Source: Gracilibacillus alcaliphilus
Lineage (GTDB): Bacteria; Bacillota; Bacilli; Bacillales; Amphibacillaceae
DNA: 63,887 nt
Direction of reading: 5' to 3'
NCBI RefSeq assembly: GCF_016909015.1
Contig: NZ_JAFBFA010000032.1
Coordinates: 1 to 63,887, forward strand
Position numbers and translations under genes: made by a program. Under the pieces are notes generated by a model that searched no databases, had not been told where the DNA came from, and saw only the letters and a program-made list of their open reading frames with translations. Below, piece by piece: positions 45,054 to 55,300 of the stretch. Position 1 is the stretch's first letter, and every line of letters begins with the position of its first letter.

Positions 45054-45550
45054 CATGTCTACCATAAGGCGGATGTACCGAATTTACGAAGCAGCCTTCA
45101 AATGTCGTATCCTCTAATGGAAAGGTGTAGCAAGAAATTATTACCGATTATCAATGGTGCCTATGCTGAAGCCATTATTAACGGTGGTTATAAATGATCC
45201 AAGAAAATCGGGGATACCACAATGAAGGGGATTTTTATCCAACTAAGCAATGAGCGGTTATACACCGCAACAAGTTATTATTTCTGATAAGGATCACTAT
45301 CCGCTGTAAAGTGCGCTGGCTTAAACAAATATTAATCAAAGAGAGAGTCAAACTTATTTAAATTCGAATAGCGGAATTTAAATAATGATTTGGCTCTTTT
45401 TTCTTGCATAGCAAAAGAAAATCTATCTTGCGGTTGCAGCCAGAAAAATTGGCGAAAAAAACAAAATATTTTTAAATTGTAATGATTTCGATTTAATAAA
45501 CAGAAAGTTATCTAGCTGTAAGTATGTACTAAAAAAAGGAGGAGATACTC
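45054..45550. other. Intergenic region with gene debris and weak Zur-like box
   Basis: A start-less frame near 45054-45197 ends LLPIINGAYAEAIINGGYK and looks like the tail of a lost gene I cannot name. At 45477-45491 TTGTAATGATTTCGA matches the Zur consensus with two mismatches, 60 bp before a broken flavoprotein gene. Confidence 0.4.
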
Positions 45551-46399
45551 TTGTTGTATGATTGCGCGGTAATAGGGGAAGGACCTGCTGGATTAAGTGC
45601 TTCACTTGTTTTAGGCGGGGGGAGAAAAGAAGTTATTTTATTTGACGACAATACACCACGTAATGCTCTTACACAGATTTTAAAAAGGCGGCTCATGCTG
45701 ATTTAAGTAAGTATCCTAATATAGTTCTTCAAAAAGAACCATAGATATTACACCAACTCGTTCTTTTTTGCATGTTCGAACAGAGGCTGGTCAGGACTAT
45801 GAGCCAAAAGTGATTATTCTAGCAACAGGATTAAAAGACGTTTTACCTGATATAGAAGGAATTCATGATGTTTATGGTAGCAGTGTGTTTGTTTGCCCAT
45901 TTTGTGATGGCTGGGAACTCAAAGATCGTTCCCTAGTCTATATTGTCGAACATAACTATGCCTTTCATGGTGGAAAACTAATTTCAAATTGGAGCAAGGA
46001 TACTATTGTTTGCACAAACGGGAAAGAAAGTCTCATTGCTGAAGAGAAAGGTAAGCAGCCAGCAAAGGAATACAGGTTATGGGAGATGACATCTTGCGGT
46101 TGTGAGGAGAATGCGGACAGTTACAGCATATTCAATTTAAGAATGGTAAGGAAACACAGCGAGAAGGAGACTTTGTTTTTTATGATTTGCAGCAAGCTAC
46201 TGCGTTTGCCAAGAATTTAGGCTTGGAAATGAATGATATGGGAGGAATTAAAGTAGATCAATTTGGGCGTACAAGTGTAAAAGGCGTGTATGCTAATGGT
46301 GACAATACATCTGCTCCGCCTCAACTTGTTATTGCCGCTAGTGAAAGAAGTAAAGCTGCTATCGGTGTAATTACTGATTTCGTGGAAGAAATATTTTAA
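45551..46399 (+). pseudogene. Broken thioredoxin-reductase-like flavoprotein
   Basis: AGGAGG and a TTG start lead to a Rossmann motif (CAVIGEGPAGLSASLVLGGG) and then a stop near 45703. The homology resumes in a second frame (VIILATGLKDVLPDIEG, FVCPFCDGWELKD, the redox CxxC) and, after another frame change near 46190, ends with TSVKGVYANGDNTSAPPQL, the FAD-binding end of the family. At least two frameshifts and a small deletion have inactivated it. Bacilli have small FAD reductases of this kind (YumC/TrxB relatives). Confidence 0.8.
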
Positions 46400-46409
46400 G
46401 TAATCTATC

Positions 46410-46455
46410 GATACATCTTCTTTGGTTATGTGGGATTAAAGAGGATGTATCTTTT
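46410..46455 (+). terminator. Terminator after the broken flavoprotein
   Basis: GATACATC and GATGTATC arms with a 26-base loop, followed by TTTTATTT. Confidence 0.6.
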
Positions 46456-46554
46456 ATTTGAAAACCTATTGATACCGTAGTGTTTACGCTGTTGTCCATC
46501 ACAATTAGATGAAACCGACGTGGTGTCTTTTATTTGTTTACTTAGCAAAAGAGG

Positions 46555-46597
46555 TTGCAAGTTTATCAAAAAATGCTATAATACGTAATCATTACGA
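46555..46597 (+). promoter_or_regulatory. Promoter with Zur box 1 for the importer-chelatase operon
   Basis: TTGCAA (46555-46560), 16-bp spacer with extended TGC, TATAAT (46577-46582). Zur box ACGTAATCATTACGA (46583-46597) starts right after the -10 box and differs from TCGTAATNATTACGA at one position, so Zur-Zn would block initiation. Confidence 0.85.
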
Positions 46598-46678
46598 TTT
46601 ATATATTGAACAGACTATTTTTAACAAAGGCAAAAGTAAAACTACATAAACAAAAAAAGTCTTTTTCAATTTAATAAA

Positions 46679-46693
46679 TCGTAATCATTACGA
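46679..46693 (+). promoter_or_regulatory. Zur box 2 (perfect)
   Basis: TCGTAATCATTACGA, an exact match to the Bacillus Zur consensus, within the leader and ending a few bases before the ribosome site of the binding-protein gene. It is 96 bp from box 1, so it could act as a second roadblock. Confidence 0.88.
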
Positions 46694-46710
46694 AAAAGGT
46701 GGGGGCTATT

Positions 46711-47715
46711 TTGACAAAATTATTACTAAGAAAAAAACTATTAACAATGGGAATGATTATGTTTGCCATTGTATTGATGACTGCTTGTCAGCAAAATGAA
46801 GAAACATCGACAACAAATGAGACAGAAGCGGACAGTCAAGGCGAAGAAACTGCAGATGAAATAGCTTTTATAGATAGCATGGATAGAGAGGTAGTTCTGG
46901 AAGGACATCCTGAAAAGATTGTTGTTCTAGCTCCGGAATTTCTGAAAATGATTTATGATTTGGATGGAGAAGCTGTTGCCCGCATGACAACAAGCAGTAT
47001 ACCAATCCCAGAAGCAGCAGAAGATTTACCTGAACTAGGCACTGTAAATCAAATAAATACAGAAGAATTAGTAGGTTTTTCGCCAGACTTTGTGATTGGA
47101 GCGCCAAATTTCCATGCAGATTTAGAAGGGATTATGGAGAATAGTGATATTCCATTTGCTTTGTTACAAATGCGTTCTTTTGATGATGTGAAAGAAATGG
47201 CGGCGCTTATGGGGCAAATATTAGGTAAGGAAGAGCTTGCAGACCAAAAAATTCAAGAAACAGAAGAGCAAATGAAAGCCGTACAGGACCAGTTGCCAAG
47301 TGATGCCAATCCTTCGGTCGTTATTTTAAATGTGACATCACAAAGTGTTTCTGTTCAAAGAGCTAATACAACTGCCATCGAAATCGGTGATTTACTTCAC
47401 GTCAATAATATAGGGAAAGATATGGAAGCTAGTCCTGATTCTCAGTCATCTGCACCTTATAGTTTAGAGACTATTGTAGAAGAACAGCCTGACTACATAT
47501 TATTAACTATTCATGGAAGTGTGGAGGCTGGTAAAGGGAAAATAGAAGAAGAACTGGAAAGCAATCCAGCTTGGAATTCACTAAAAGCTGTTCAGGATGG
47601 CAATGTTCATATTATTCCGTCAGAGAAATATTTATCAAATCCTGGTTTTGATTATGCAGATACGATGCAGCATATGGCGGAAATTGTTTATCCAGAAGTG
47701 TTTACGAATGAATGA
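46711..47715 (+). CDS. Metal-chelate-binding lipoprotein, FecB/BtuF-like
   Basis: About 334 residues. A lipoprotein signal ends in LMTAC (Cys 26). The rest is a periplasmic-binding fold of the helical-backbone class (IAFIDSMDREVVLEGHPEKIVVLAPEFLKMI; LPELGTVNQINTEELVGFSPDFVIG), as in siderophore, heme and cobalamin binding proteins. No His-rich loop as in ZnuA/AdcA is seen, so a bare-zinc ligand is less likely than a chelate. A TTG at 46711 follows GGTGGGGG. First gene of the Zur-controlled operon; its stop overlaps the permease start. Confidence 0.88.
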   Translation: MTKLLLRKKLLTMGMIMFAIVLMTACQQNEETSTTNETEADSQGEETADEIAFIDSMDREVVLEGHPEKIVVLAPEFLKMIYDLDGEAVARMTTSSIPIPEAAEDLPELGTVNQINTEELVGFSPDFVIGAPNFHADLEGIMENSDIPFALLQMRSFDDVKEMAALMGQILGKEELADQKIQETEEQMKAVQDQLPSDANPSVVILNVTSQSVSVQRANTTAIEIGDLLHVNNIGKDMEASPDSQSSAPYSLETIVEEQPDYILLTIHGSVEAGKGKIEEELESNPAWNSLKAVQDGNVHIIPSEKYLSNPGFDYADTMQHMAEIVYPEVFTNE

Positions 47716-48712
47716 GAAACAGGCATTACGAGATAAGACAAGCTGGAAAGGCATAATGGTTGCCTTTTTTGCTGTTTTACTAATCATTGCTATCATCTTC
47801 AGTATTCGGTTTGGTTCGGCAAAGATTCCTTTAACCGACATTTGGTCCGCTTTTACAGGAGATATGGAAAGTGACTTTCAGAATATTATTTGGAATATTC
47901 GAGTACCGCGTACTTTGGTGGCTGTGTTAGTAGGTGCCAACCTGGCTGTATCTGGTGTGCTGCTGCAGGGCATTATGAAAAACCCGCTAGCTGATCCCTA
48001 TATTATTGGAGTATCCAGCGGGGCAGGTTTGGCAGGAATGATTGTATTGATTCTTTATCCGCACCTGCCTCATTTACTAACTCCGATCTCATTTGTTGGT
48101 GCAGCTATCGTGGCCTTTACGGTGTATGCCCTAGCATGGGAAAAAGGGATTGCGCCGACCAGAATTATTTTGGCAGGTGTGGCTGTATCCGCATTTTTAG
48201 GCTCGGGGATATCCGCTTTGATGGTATTTTATAGTGACAGGGTACAAGGGGCAATAGATTTTATGGTAGGTGGTTTAAGTGCGAGAAGCTGGCCACAGGT
48301 GGAAGTGATTCTGCCTTATTCCATTCTCGGTATTCTGCTAGCTGTCATAGGTATCAGAAAAATGAATTTGTTAATGCTCGGGGATCGGACTGCCAAGAGC
48401 TTGGGAGCCAGAGTAGAATGGATTCGTTTTTCTATGACTGCTGTGGCTACACTGTTGGCGGCCAGTGCTGTTAGTGTTGTGGGCTTGCTGGGCTTTGTCG
48501 GCTTAATTGTTCCACATACGGCGCGATTAATTGTTGGCAACGATTACCGTGTCTTGCTGCCTGCCTCGGTATTTTTAGGTGCAGCCATTTTAACTGCTTC
48601 TGATACGGTGGGTCGAATCTTATTTGCACCGATTGAAATTCCGGTTGGCGTAATTATGGGGGCATTAGGGGCACCGTTCTTTTTATATTTACTGAGGAGG
48701 AAAATGGTATGA
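47708..48712 (+). CDS. FecCD-family ABC permease
   Basis: About 334 residues with roughly ten helices. FecCD signatures include IRVPRTLVAVLVGANLAVSGVLLQ split over helix 2, NPLADPYIIGVSSGAG and GLIVPHTARLIVGND. Homodimeric permeases of this type serve siderophores, heme and B12. The ATG at 47708 overlaps the lipoprotein stop by 8 bp, and its own stop overlaps the ATPase start (ATGA). Two-domain partner genes are absent, so it is probably a homodimer like BtuC. Confidence 0.93.
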   Translation: MNEKQALRDKTSWKGIMVAFFAVLLIIAIIFSIRFGSAKIPLTDIWSAFTGDMESDFQNIIWNIRVPRTLVAVLVGANLAVSGVLLQGIMKNPLADPYIIGVSSGAGLAGMIVLILYPHLPHLLTPISFVGAAIVAFTVYALAWEKGIAPTRIILAGVAVSAFLGSGISALMVFYSDRVQGAIDFMVGGLSARSWPQVEVILPYSILGILLAVIGIRKMNLLMLGDRTAKSLGARVEWIRFSMTAVATLLAASAVSVVGLLGFVGLIVPHTARLIVGNDYRVLLPASVFLGAAILTASDTVGRILFAPIEIPVGVIMGALGAPFFLYLLRRKMV

Positions 48713-49491
48713 ATGCTTTACGAGCAACCTCTATTTCTCAATCCTTTTCCTATAAACAAGTACTGAAAAAAATAGATTTAAAATTGGATGAAGGCCGGAT
48801 TTACAGCATTATTGGTCCGAACGGGTCAGGGAAAAGCACATTACTGCATGTACTTTCCCGTCAGTTAAAACCGGATCAAGGTAATGTGTACTGGAAGGAA
48901 AATAACCTTTACCGGCTTTCGCCAAAAAAAGCAGCACAGGAACTAGCCTTGCTTGCACAAGTAAATGATTTAATGGATATAACTGTTGAACAATTGATTG
49001 CCTATGGTCGTACACCACATAAGTCGATGTTTGAGAGACTGAATGAAACAGATCAAGACATCATTGAAGAAGCTATTCATCTGACGAAATTAGCTTCATT
49101 AAGACAAAGAAATATTTCACAACTATCCGGAGGAGAACGGCAGAGGGCATGGATAGCTCTTTGTTTAGCTCAGCAGCCGAAAATATTATTTTTGGATGAA
49201 CCAACAACATACTTAGATATTTCACATCAGTTGGATGTACTGGAAATCGTGTCACAATTGCAAAAGAGGCAGAGTGTAACGATTATTATGGTTTTACATG
49301 ATCTCAACCATGCGGCTGTTTATTCTGATGAGATCATTGTGGTCAAGGATGGCCAGATCTATGGACAAGGTACACCAAAAGAAGTCATGAATCAACAAAT
49401 GTTTAAAGAGGTCTTCCATGTACAGTCGGATATCTATGAAGATAAGCAAGATGATTTATTGCGCATAGTGATGAAGCCTCTTAGAAATTAA
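48709..49491 (+). CDS. FecE/BtuD-like ABC ATPase
   Basis: A 260-residue nucleotide-binding subunit: Walker A GPNGSGKST, signature LSGGERQRA, Walker B ILFLDEPTTYLD, H-loop VLHDLNHA. GAGGAGG precedes the ATG, which overlaps the permease stop. It completes a one-lipoprotein, one-permease, one-ATPase importer. The chelatase genes follow 40 bp later in the same direction. Confidence 0.93.
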   Translation: MNALRATSISQSFSYKQVLKKIDLKLDEGRIYSIIGPNGSGKSTLLHVLSRQLKPDQGNVYWKENNLYRLSPKKAAQELALLAQVNDLMDITVEQLIAYGRTPHKSMFERLNETDQDIIEEAIHLTKLASLRQRNISQLSGGERQRAWIALCLAQQPKILFLDEPTTYLDISHQLDVLEIVSQLQKRQSVTIIMVLHDLNHAAVYSDEIIVVKDGQIYGQGTPKEVMNQQMFKEVFHVQSDIYEDKQDDLLRIVMKPLRN

Positions 49492-49531
49492 TCTGTTGGG
49501 ACAAACCTCTAAAAAAGAAAGAAGGTCAAAT

Positions 49532-50446
49532 GTGAAGAACTATCCTTTTACAGCCATTGTAGGACAAGACAAGATGAAGAAAGCGTTAATAGTGAATGGG
49601 ATTAACCCAAAAATTGGCGGCGTATTAATCCAGGGAGAAAAGGGAACAGCGAAATCAACCGCAGTAAGAGCATTGGCAGATGTGCTGGCTGATACATCTG
49701 TGGTTAATTTGCCAGTCAGTGCAACAGAAGATCGTGTAGTAGGGACATTAGACATGGAGCATATTCTAAAAACAGGAGAGAAGAGGCTGGAATCAGGAAT
49801 ATTAGCTAAAGCTGATCAGAATATTTTATATGTTGATGAGGTGAACCTGTTAGAAGACCACTTGGTGGATATTCTTCTGGATGCAGCGGCAATGGGGGTT
49901 AATCGAATAGAGAGGGAAGGGGTATCATATGAGCATCCTTCGCGTTTTGTATTAGTAGGAACGATGAATCCTGAAGAGGGAACACTTCGCCCTCAGCTGC
50001 TTGATCGGTTTGGTTTATGTGTGGATGTGGCAAGTGAGAAAAATGTCGAGGAACGTATGGAAGTTGTTCGGCGTCGCTTAGATTTTGAACAAGACCAGCA
50101 GCAGTTTGAGGAAAGATATGTACAGGCGCAAAACCAGCTCAGCAAGCAGATACAGCAGGCACAAATCCTTTTGCCAACAGTAGAGATAAGTGACCGTCTG
50201 ATTGGTATCGTGGCTGATTTATCTATTGAACTGGGCATTGAAAGCCATCGGGCAGACATCACGGTTATTACAACAGCTCAAACCTTAGCAGCATGGAAGC
50301 AGCGAACGGCGGTGCAATTGGAAGACATTTATGAAGCGGCAGAACTTGCCTTGCCACACCGATTAATACAAGATCCAATCAATGATACATCTTCTAGTGA
50401 GGCGCTGGCAATGATATTACAAAATAAGGTTGTCGAACATCAATGA
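49532..50446 (+). CDS. ChlI/BchI-like AAA+ chelatase subunit
   Basis: About 304 residues. Walker A GEKGTAKST near residue 35, Walker B ILYVDEVNLL, sensor 1 region VLVGTMNPEEG, arginine finger region LRPQLLDRFG. This is the ATPase ring subunit (I/CobS role) of class I metal chelatases. The GTG at 49532 follows GAAGG; the in-frame TTG at 49496 has none. The stop overlaps the ChlD-like start (ATGA). With no other magnesium-chelatase or chlorophyll genes around, it should work with the CobN-like protein three genes on. Confidence 0.9.
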   Translation: MKNYPFTAIVGQDKMKKALIVNGINPKIGGVLIQGEKGTAKSTAVRALADVLADTSVVNLPVSATEDRVVGTLDMEHILKTGEKRLESGILAKADQNILYVDEVNLLEDHLVDILLDAAAMGVNRIEREGVSYEHPSRFVLVGTMNPEEGTLRPQLLDRFGLCVDVASEKNVEERMEVVRRRLDFEQDQQQFEERYVQAQNQLSKQIQQAQILLPTVEISDRLIGIVADLSIELGIESHRADITVITTAQTLAAWKQRTAVQLEDIYEAAELALPHRLIQDPINDTSSSEALAMILQNKVVEHQ

Positions 50447-52287
50447 ATCGTTTGATTGGTCAAATGAAAGCCAAACGTGGCATTGCTGCTGCAATGATTC
50501 ATCCCTATTTGGATCGTATATGTATTGCTGGAGCGATAGGAACTGGGAAAACAACCTTATTGGAAGCTGCAGCACAATACTTTTCAAAAGAGGAGACCGT
50601 TATCCTGCCTGCTCATGTTACAACGGAAAAGTTATTAGGTGAAAAAGATATTACTTTATTGCTGCAAGACGAGAAAAAGAATGTCACAGATAGCCCGCTT
50701 TATCAGGCGAAGGTTGTTGTGACCGATCAGTTTGCTCTTATGCCAGCAAGTAATCAGCATATGCTTGTGCAATTGTTGAAAAATAAAGACATACCACATG
50801 ATAACAATGTGGGTTCGATTGCTTCCCCGCGAACAGCTAAATGGTTTTACTGTTTGAATCAGAATATCCAAGACAAGCAGCTATTCCAATATGCCAAGCT
50901 GTGTGTGCAGTTGCTTCCTATCTTTGAAGAAGCAGAACGCAGAGAGGCAATACAGTCTTCAGCTGATAAAAAGTATGAGTTAAGAAAAGAAGAAATAGAG
51001 GAAGCGAAACAAAGATTGCCAGCTGTTCAGGTTTCAAAGGCGATGCTGCGTCTGGCTGTTGAGGTTGTGCTGGGTTCAGGCTGTAACAATCAAGAAGCAG
51101 ATATCGATTTAGTCGAAACGGCTCGTGCCCTAGCAGCTTTGGATGCGGATGAATCGGTACAACAATGGCATGTGGAAGAAGCTGCTGGATATGTTCTGGC
51201 ACATCGAATGGGAGAGCTGTCAGAAGCCTCAGTCACGGAAGAGATAGAACAGCAGTCAGAGCAAGAATATACGGCAAGCGAGTCGCAAAATAACAAGGAA
51301 CACTCCGCTGAAGAAGGGGCGGTTAATAATGATAAACCAGAGAATATAACCACTGGAGAATCGATAGAAAAGGAAGCAAGCCAAAATGAGCAGAAAGAGA
51401 CTGGCGGAAAGGAAGAAGAAACAGAGCAGATTGTAGCAGCATTAAAAGTACAATCGGAGCTTCTTTTTACAAAAAGGAATGATCGTTTGAGTGGCTTCCA
51501 AGGTAAACATCAAGAGAATAATCAACTAGGTGGCAATGGACGGATGATTCGTGCGGTGATGAAACCAACGGAAACTCTCTCTCTTCATCATACATTATCA
51601 GCGGCTGCCCCATATATGAAAATACGTGAGCCGCGAAAGGGAATGGCGTGGGCCATTGAGAAAGAGGATATGCGGTTTAAATTAAAGGAAAAGCAGCAAG
51701 GTTTTACTATCTTATTCCTAGTAGATGCCAGCCGCTCCATTGCAGCAAAAAAACAAATGCAAGTTGTAAAGGGAGCTGTTATGGAATTATTGCGTCAGGC
51801 CTATCAAAAAAGAGATCGTGTAGGCTTGGTTTCCTTTCGTAAGACAGAAGTCATCGAAGAACTACCTTTTACCAATAAATTCGCAGAAGCAAAAAGTAAG
51901 CTGAGAGATATCCCTACAGGCGGGAAAACGCCGTTAGCAGCAGGATTGAAAAAGGCGCTTACCTTATGTGAAAAAGAAAGACGCAGTCATCATCAGGCTG
52001 TACCTTATCTGGTTCTCTTAACCGATGGTAATGCCAACGAAACCTTGAAACCTGGAGGTACAGCAGCCCAAGCAAGAAGTGAAGCCTATCACATGGCAAG
52101 AAAAATAGCCGCAGCGTCTTTTCCAGTGTCTGTAATTGATACTCAGAGTGGGAGAAATAGGTTTGGTTTAGCAGAAGAACTGGCAGCTGTATTAGACGGA
52201 GAGTACATTTCACTGGATGTCTTAACAGATCAAGCAATTGCTAGAACGATTCAGAATAAACTTCATCCGCTGGCAAATTACAAATAA
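50443..52287 (+). CDS. ChlD/BchD-like chelatase subunit (AAA + VWA)
   Basis: A 614-residue protein. The N-terminal AAA-like domain keeps Walker A (GAIGTGKTT near residue 33), but Walker B is degenerate (VVVTDQFALM), as in D subunits that do not hydrolyse ATP. A Glu/Gln/Asn-rich linker (about 265-330) leads to a VWA domain with MIDAS motif VDASRS near residue 427 and LLTDGNANE. D subunits bridge the ATPase ring and the large H/CobN subunit. It is translationally coupled to the I subunit and lies 69 bp before cobN. Confidence 0.9.
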   Translation: MNRLIGQMKAKRGIAAAMIHPYLDRICIAGAIGTGKTTLLEAAAQYFSKEETVILPAHVTTEKLLGEKDITLLLQDEKKNVTDSPLYQAKVVVTDQFALMPASNQHMLVQLLKNKDIPHDNNVGSIASPRTAKWFYCLNQNIQDKQLFQYAKLCVQLLPIFEEAERREAIQSSADKKYELRKEEIEEAKQRLPAVQVSKAMLRLAVEVVLGSGCNNQEADIDLVETARALAALDADESVQQWHVEEAAGYVLAHRMGELSEASVTEEIEQQSEQEYTASESQNNKEHSAEEGAVNNDKPENITTGESIEKEASQNEQKETGGKEEETEQIVAALKVQSELLFTKRNDRLSGFQGKHQENNQLGGNGRMIRAVMKPTETLSLHHTLSAAAPYMKIREPRKGMAWAIEKEDMRFKLKEKQQGFTILFLVDASRSIAAKKQMQVVKGAVMELLRQAYQKRDRVGLVSFRKTEVIEELPFTNKFAEAKSKLRDIPTGGKTPLAAGLKKALTLCEKERRSHHQAVPYLVLLTDGNANETLKPGGTAAQARSEAYHMARKIAAASFPVSVIDTQSGRNRFGLAEELAAVLDGEYISLDVLTDQAIARTIQNKLHPLANYK

Positions 52288-52356
52288 AATCCAGGTGAAA
52301 GATGGCAAAAGGAGTTACAGGCACCTTTTGCCGGATTGGAAGGGAGAGCAGAAACA

Positions 52357-55300
52357 ATGCATATCATATTTGCGACTGCTTCATCGGGAACACTTGCTGA
52401 AGCAGCTAAAGCACATACCAGTATAGCAACAGCACATCCAAATATTAAATTAACATTATTTTTACTAGAAGAATCGTTAAATACAGAGCAATGGCATCGG
52501 TTCGAGCAAGAATGCAAATCAGCTAATCTATTTATTTATGACCCGCATGGAGTAGAAAATAATGTAATCATGGATATGGTAGAAATCTGCAGTATGTGGA
52601 AATGTGATCAGTTATCCTTCATGATGAATGGAGCTAAGTGGGAACAGGCTGTCCGTTTTGGGGCATTACGAGGTGATGACATTCGGGTTGTTCCCAAATC
52701 GGGAGAACTTATCTTAGAAGAGACAGTAAAAGAATCAGATCCGGAAACATATCTGCAGAAGACACAAGCCTTGGAAAGTTATAAACAGATAAAGCAGTAT
52801 TGGCATGCTTCCAGTCTGCAAAACTGGAAGGAATTAATTTATTTCACAGCTAATCTCTATGGAGAGAAGGGAATTCCTGCGGCTAAACCACCTGTATATA
52901 AAGATAAAACAGGTATTATTGATCCGAAAACCGGTATTTATTATGATAATGCAGCCCTTTTTTTACGGGAGTCACAGGCAGATGTCTCTAAACCTAAAAT
53001 TGTGTTTTTCTACCTCGCCTCTCAAGCTAGAATAAAAACAGCTGATGTTATTGCCGAACTTATCGAGCGGTTGCAGCCAACTGTCACAGTGATTCCTGTT
53101 GGTCTAGTAAGCATTATGAAAGTGGATTTGGACCACCTGAATCGGTTATTTGCTGGTGTGCTGGAAGATATACAGCTTCTGGTCAATTTTATTGGTTTTC
53201 GATTAGGGTCAGGTCCTGGAGGAGAGGATAGAGAAGATGTGCCGAATTGGCTGAAACAGCTGAATATTCCTATGCTGCACCCGTTTTTTCTAACAAGGAG
53301 CACTTTAGTAGAATGGGAAGAAGCCAAGGGACTATCCCCTGTGGAGGCAATGGTGAATGTTGTTTTACCAGAACTGGATGGAGCTGTAGAGACATACCCA
53401 ATCGCAGCGATCCAATCGGCAGGTTTTAATGAACAATATCAATTTGAGAACAAAGAACTTGTCTTAATTGAAGAAAGAGCCAATTATTTTATTAATCGTG
53501 TCCATCGTTGGCTGCATTTACGACAAACAAAGAACGAAGAAAAGCGTATTGCGCTTATAGGGTATAACTATCCGCCTGGTGAAGGGAATTTGTTTAGCGG
53601 TTCTTTTTTAGATACTTTCGATTCTATTTCGGCTATATTGGATAAACTAGCTGACGAAGGATATCAGGTAGAACCAATGGCAAAAGAAGAATTAGAAATG
53701 CAGTTTAGACGGCAGCAATTATTCAATGAGTCAAACTGGGGGATAGATGAGGAGCTGGATAAGAGAATACAGTATCCGATCTTGCAAGCGAAAGCGGATA
53801 GAAGCCGTAACTTAGCACAAGACGATATGAAGCATTATTGGGGATCGTACCCCGGAGAAATAATGACTAATGACACTGCTTTTTTAATTCCTGGATTTGT
53901 AAACGGTAATGTTTTTATTGGGTTACAGCCGAGCAGAAATGGAGCAGGTCAGGATTCTGCTGTGAGCTACCATGATCAATCAGTTCCTCCACATTATCAA
54001 TATCAGGCTTTTTATACATGGCTGGAACAAGGATTCCGATCGGATGCTGTAGTTCATATTGGTACACATGGAACACTTGAGTATTTACCCGGAAAAGAAA
54101 ATGGCATGTCTGCCTCCTGTTTTCCGGATCAATTGATTCAAGCTTTGCCACACTTTTATCTTTATTATATTGGTAATCCTTCAGAAGCAATGCTTGCTAA
54201 ACGTCGTACACATGCTGTATTAAGCAGTTATCAGGCACCACCGTTTAGGGACGGAGGACTACATGGCGATTATGAAAAATTGGAACAGTTATTACATGAA
54301 TATCGCGAGGCAGAACAGCTGGATCCCTTACGATGTGAAACGATTTTGAAAGAGCTTCAAGTGATCGCAGATAGCAATGGTTTTTCTCATCATGAAATAG
54401 AAGCTATCGAGCAGGAATTGCAGCGCATGCAATATGCTTTAATTCCGTATGGTCTGCATACAATTGGGAAAGGGATGGATCATGAAGACGCGATCCAACA
54501 CACACTATATACGCTACGAAAAGAACATCAAGGCAGCACCTTGAAGCAATTAGTTGCCCAATGGAGGCCAGCATTGCAAGGGCAAGAAGCTGCATTAGAG
54601 AAGGCAGCCGCTTCTTTATTAGAGACGTATTTAGAGACAAAGGAGCTCCCTGATACACAAGAAAGCTCCCTTGCACAAGCATTTGCAGACATTTTGATGT
54701 ATGGAGAAAGTATTTATCAGCGGGTGCGAGAAACAGAGGAACTCCCTTCCATCATCCAAGCACTAAATGGAGGTTATCTTCCAGCTAAATTGGCAGGTGA
54801 CATATACAGAAATCCAGAGTCTTTGTCAACGGGATCAAATGTCTATCAATTTGATCCGCGTTCTGTACCAAGTCCTTCAGCTGTTACCAGAGGGACAGAG
54901 ATAGCCGAAGCAACGATTGCTCAATACGAGGAAACGCATGGCAAGTTACTTCATACGGTGGCGTGTGTACTTTGGGGTGTGGAAACCTCCAGAACACAAG
55001 GAGAGACCATTGGACAAATTCTTGCATATGTTGGAGCAAAAGCAGTGAAGCGTTCGGAAGCAACAAGCACAACATTTGAACTTATTCCTCTGTCTGAACT
55101 GGGAAGGCCTAGAATAAATGTAGCCATCAGTATGTCTGGTGTATTTCGCGATTTATTTCCCAATGTTATCGAAGCATTAAATGACTTGTTTCAAAAACTG
55201 GCGCTTGCGAATGAACGGGAAGAAGATAATTATTTTAAAGCTTTTACTTGGAAAGTACAAGCTCAACTGTTAGCTGAAGGATATACAGAAGCAGAGGCAT

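Noticed and set aside
45054..45197. Start-less 48-codon frame ending NGAYAEAIINGGYK
   Set aside because: Looks like the tail of a real gene, but I could not identify the family; noted only within the intergenic entry.
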